NCBI RefSeq assembly: GCF_000365425.1
Contig: NZ_AQOV01000001.1
Span: 1,798,001 to 1,862,000, forward strand
Length of the DNA: 64,000 nucleotides
Direction of reading: 5' to 3'
From: Methylomonas sp. MK1
GTDB lineage: Bacteria > Pseudomonadota > Gammaproteobacteria > Methylococcales > Methylomonadaceae
In this document: positions 61,482 to 64,000 of the stretch, in pieces
Numbering within the stretch: the first letter of the stretch is position 1
How the letters are laid out: the number at the start of each line of letters is the position of its first letter
Translations under genes and position numbers: made by a program
Notes under the pieces: model-generated
Told to the model about the DNA's origin: nothing
Databases searched by the model: none
The model's input: the letters and a program-made list of their open reading frames with translations, nothing else

Positions 61482-62789
61482 TTATTGGGTTGCCCCAGAG
61501 TCGACAGTGTTTGTCAGCAAACCGGCTACTTTCAGAATGTCCAGTTCAGCCTCAATTTCCGCCTGCATCAAATCCAAATGTGTCAATTCAGTTTCGGTCC
61601 TAGAACGTGAGGCATCGAGAAGTTCCAGCAAACTACCTTTACCAAGTTGATAGCTAGCTTCCCCCATCTCTTTAAGATCAACCAGTTTTCCCATCACCTC
61701 CTGTTCAAATTTGATGCGTGTAGCTCGGCGTTTGCTCAATTGATCCACTGCACGTTCCAAGGCGCTACGAGTTCTGGCATTCGCCAGGCCTCGCGCTAGG
61801 ATAGCCGCTTGTTTTTCGGCATTCGCGCGAGCCACGCCACCTTGGCCTCTATCGAAAATCGGCAGATCGACGGATACGCCGGCAAAACTGGTGTTGCCGT
61901 AGGGTTTGTCGGTGAAAACCGAACCGACTTGCAGCGACGGAATTGGCCAACGTTCTCGCTCGGCACGTTCCAGCCCCGCATCTGCCGCTATTTCGCCTCG
62001 CCTTGCTGCCTCAAGCTCGGGATTCAGACTGATGGCATCCATCCACAATTTTTCAATATCGGTCGGTACATTGAGGTAATCCAATTTACCCGCCGCTTGT
62101 GGTTTCCAGCCGGATAAGCCCAGCAAAATGCCTAAGTCGCCAGCGGTTGACGAGAGATCATTGCTGACTGTTTCGAGCCGGGTTTGCACTGCCTTGGTTT
62201 CGATTTCGATGCGCAGTAGATCGTAGCGACTGGCATTGCCGGCCCGAGCGCGTCCCAACACGATGTTGGCCAGATGTCCCATATATTGAGTGGTTTCATC
62301 TAGCACCGCGATTCGTTGTTTATCCGCCAATTGTTTGACGAACAAGCTCCATTCTTGATGAATCAAATCGGCAACCTCGGCGTCAATGTCAGCGGCAGTC
62401 ACTTCACGACTCTTTTCCGCAGCATCGACGCGGGCACCACGCTGCCCCGCTATCAAAACCGGCACCTCCAAGGTGACTTGTTGCTGAATATTGCCGTCGT
62501 ACATGGTGTTCTGTTGCGTCAACAAGTCGTATCGGCCGTAGCTGATTCTGGGATTGGGCAAGACTCCAGCCGCCACCACTTCGGCATTGGCGGATTCGAT
62601 ACGTTGCCTCAAGGTGGCAAAGCGGGGGCTTTTTTCCCGAGTAATCTCCATTAACTGCTGGATAGTGACTGTCTCAGGAAGCAACGTCGAATCCTCGGCA
62701 AGCACGATTGAAGAACTCGAAACACCACTCACAAAGCAAAAATAGATTATTGGTAGGACAAGGTGATTTTTCCAAGCTGTGTTTTTCAT
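61482..62789 (-). CDS. TolC/CzcC-family outer membrane efflux protein
   Basis: 435 residues with a signal peptide (MKNTAWKNHLVLPIIYFCFV to VLAED) and two TolC-type repeats, including LRQRIESANAEVVAAGVLPN and ISYGRYDLLTQQNTMYDGNI. Helical coiled-coil halves dominate. It forms the outer-membrane duct of a three-part efflux pump. Its start overlaps the stop of the RND pump gene by ATGA, which is the gene before it on the minus strand. The metal type is inferred from the pump. Confidence 0.88.
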   Translation of the reverse strand: MKNTAWKNHLVLPIIYFCFVSGVSSSSIVLAEDSTLLPETVTIQQLMEITREKSPRFATLRQRIESANAEVVAAGVLPNPRISYGRYDLLTQQNTMYDGNIQQQVTLEVPVLIAGQRGARVDAAEKSREVTAADIDAEVADLIHQEWSLFVKQLADKQRIAVLDETTQYMGHLANIVLGRARAGNASRYDLLRIEIETKAVQTRLETVSNDLSSTAGDLGILLGLSGWKPQAAGKLDYLNVPTDIEKLWMDAISLNPELEAARRGEIAADAGLERAERERWPIPSLQVGSVFTDKPYGNTSFAGVSVDLPIFDRGQGGVARANAEKQAAILARGLANARTRSALERAVDQLSKRRATRIKFEQEVMGKLVDLKEMGEASYQLGKGSLLELLDASRSRTETELTHLDLMQAEIEAELDILKVAGLLTNTVDSGATQ

Positions 62790-64000
62790 ACCGTTTCCTC
62801 CGTGAGTTCGTCCGCTTCTTCCGGAGTAATCAGCCGTTCGGGGGTGATGTAAGAATAAATGACCGGCAACACCAGCATCGCGATCAAAAACGTAGTGAAC
62901 ATGCCGCCGACAATGACCACGGCAAAAGGTTGTTGGGTTTCGCTGCCAATGCCTGTCGAGACAGCCATCGGCAACAAGCCCAGTAACGCCAGCATCGAGG
63001 CCATGAGTACCGGCCGCAAGCGGTCGGTGGCACCGTTCAGAATCGCATCCATGACAGACATTCCCTGATGCCTACGTTCTTCGGTCGCGCTGAGCACCAG
63101 CAGTCCCATCAAGGATACTTGCCCCAATAGGGCGATAAAGCCAATGGCCGCGCTGACCGATAAGGGAATGCCGGACAGCAGCAACACGAATAGACCGCCC
63201 GTCATCGCAAACGGTGCGCACAATAAAATCGCCAGCGCACTACGCGCCGACTGCAAGGCGCCGTACAACAAACCCAGTACGATCAATACCGCGATGGGCA
63301 CCACCACGCCGAGCCGGGCCATTGCCCGTTGCTGGTTCTCGAACTCGCCGCCCCACACTAAAAAATGGCCATCGGGCAGTTCGATTTTGCCTTCCACCGC
63401 GTCCATCGCATCATGCACTACGGAACCCAGGTCGCGATCCTCCACATTAAATTTAAGCGCCAGAAAACGGCGGTTGGCTTCGCGTTCAATCGAGGTTCTG
63501 CCGCGTTCGGTCGGCAGCGTAGCCACTTCTCGCAAGGGGATACGCGCTCCGGCCGGGGTCGGCAGCATTAGATTGGCAATTTGTTCAGTATCGCTGTGCT
63601 CGATACTCGGCAGGGTGACCCGCAACGGTACCGGCCGTTCATCCTGCCAGAGTTCGGTAACCACCTTGCCGGCCAGGCCAGTTTCGATGGTATCCTGGGC
63701 AGCATCGACGGTGATGCCTTGCCGTGCCAGCGCGGCACGATTCAGTTTGATTTGTAATTGTGGGACGATGGATTCACGGTACAAATCCAGGTCGATGACG
63801 CCGGGAATGTCTTTCAGCTTGACTTTTGCCTGCTCCAGAACCGCGCGCATTTTTTCCAGATCGGTGCCATAGATTTTCAATACCACCTTGCCGCGCACCC
63901 CGCTAACCGCTTCCTCGACATTGTCCTTGATGGGCTGGGAGAAATTGAACCGCACGCCGGGAATGGCTGCCAAAGACTCACGCATGGCTTCCACCAGTTT
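62786..64000 (-). CDS. Heavy-metal RND efflux pump CzcA/CusA-like, partial (N-terminus off window)
   Basis: C-terminal about 404 residues, running off the right edge. Recognisable pieces are the periplasmic docking part SGVRGKVVLKIYGTDLEKMR, QITVDAAQDTIETGL-like strands, EIANLMLPTPAGARIPLREV-like loop, and the transmembrane end with MGLLVLSATEERRHQGMSVM and AVVIVGGMFTTFLIAMLVLP. It belongs to the HME-RND group that exports divalent or monovalent metals. The methionine/charged residues that would separate Cu from Zn/Co/Cd are off the window. Next to the TolC gene in one operon. Confidence 0.88.
   Translation of the reverse strand, partial: KLVEAMRESLAAIPGVRFNFSQPIKDNVEEAVSGVRGKVVLKIYGTDLEKMRAVLEQAKVKLKDIPGVIDLDLYRESIVPQLQIKLNRAALARQGITVDAAQDTIETGLAGKVVTELWQDERPVPLRVTLPSIEHSDTEQIANLMLPTPAGARIPLREVATLPTERGRTSIEREANRRFLALKFNVEDRDLGSVVHDAMDAVEGKIELPDGHFLVWGGEFENQQRAMARLGVVVPIAVLIVLGLLYGALQSARSALAILLCAPFAMTGGLFVLLLSGIPLSVSAAIGFIALLGQVSLMGLLVLSATEERRHQGMSVMDAILNGATDRLRPVLMASMLALLGLLPMAVSTGIGSETQQPFAVVIVGGMFTTFLIAMLVLPVIYSYITPERLITPEEADELTEETV

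Noticed and set aside
63144..63872. 242-codon open frame on the plus strand
   Set aside because: Antisense to the RND pump gene, rich in Ser/Arg/Thr as expected for a shadow.

Overview
The window looks like part of a gammaproteobacterial genome. A methylotroph or methanotroph related to Methylomonas is my best guess, inferred from gene content (small DUF3309 and DUF3096 membrane proteins, a cyclic-glucan-synthase-type protein, arsenosugar genes, a bufferin cluster) and not from any marker gene. There is no rRNA and no complete tRNA.

Positions 1-10.4 kb look chromosomal. They hold the N-terminal part of a very large NdvB-type glycan synthase (minus strand, running off the left edge), two tiny membrane proteins, an IS1182-family insertion beside a DNA-methylase remnant, a lone receiver domain, a frameshifted or broken small gene and a few short ORFs. 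At 10.35-10.43 kb lies the 3' half of a tRNA-Asn gene followed by its terminator. A P4-type tyrosine integrase starts 150 bp further on. This looks like the left attachment junction of a large integrated element that covers the rest of the window; its other end is not visible.

The element backbone resembles the SXT/R391-IncA/C group (MOB-H relaxase, F-type mating pore). At 11.8-23.6 kb are a Fic protein, a lytic transglycosylase, an FlhD/FlhC-like activator pair (compare SetDC and AcaDC), a UPF0175/PIN toxin-antitoxin pair, traG-traH-traF on the minus strand and a MobI-like gene with a candidate oriT. At 51.0-57.6 kb are an eight-copy iteron array, a TrfA-type replication initiator, traI, traD and a DUF4400 traJ-like gene. 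Two nearly identical palindromes sit 34-36 bp before the starts of traF and traI and are good candidates for the operator of the shared activator. The middle of the pilus operon (traL/E/K/B/V/A/C/W/U/N) is absent from the window, and an IS5-type element sits just after traJ.

Between the two transfer blocks (25-50 kb) lies cargo. It begins with an AraC-regulated operon (carboxymuconolactone-decarboxylase-like protein, cysteine hydrolase, tautomerase). A large arsenic, copper and mercury section follows. One operon has a TVP38-disulfide-reductase fusion, two arsenosugar glycosyltransferases and a sterol-desaturase-like protein, with a divergent MerR. Next come a methionine-synthase-like gene and an NrtS-like gene. 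A six-gene operon then combines a bufferin-type RiPP cluster (precursor, MNIO/DUF692 enzyme, DUF2063 partner, DoxX) with a DUF3047 protein and the radical SAM enzyme ArsS. After it are a TPR-methyltransferase and an HD-GYP protein, a merR-merTP operon without merA, and a PiT transporter-arsM-ECF sigma-anti-sigma operon. A LysR-regulated oxidative or xenobiotic operon ends the cargo.

Four promoters of the form TGTAAGG-N15/16-CGAC precede the bufferin operon, the TPR-methyltransferase, the HD-GYP gene and the PiT-arsM-sigma operon. This predicts that the local ECF sigma factor runs one regulon joining bufferin production, arsenic methylation and arsenosugar synthesis, and its own expression. 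The right edge holds an orphan flgK and the start of a heavy-metal RND efflux operon (TolC-like, then CzcA/CusA-like, cut by the window end).
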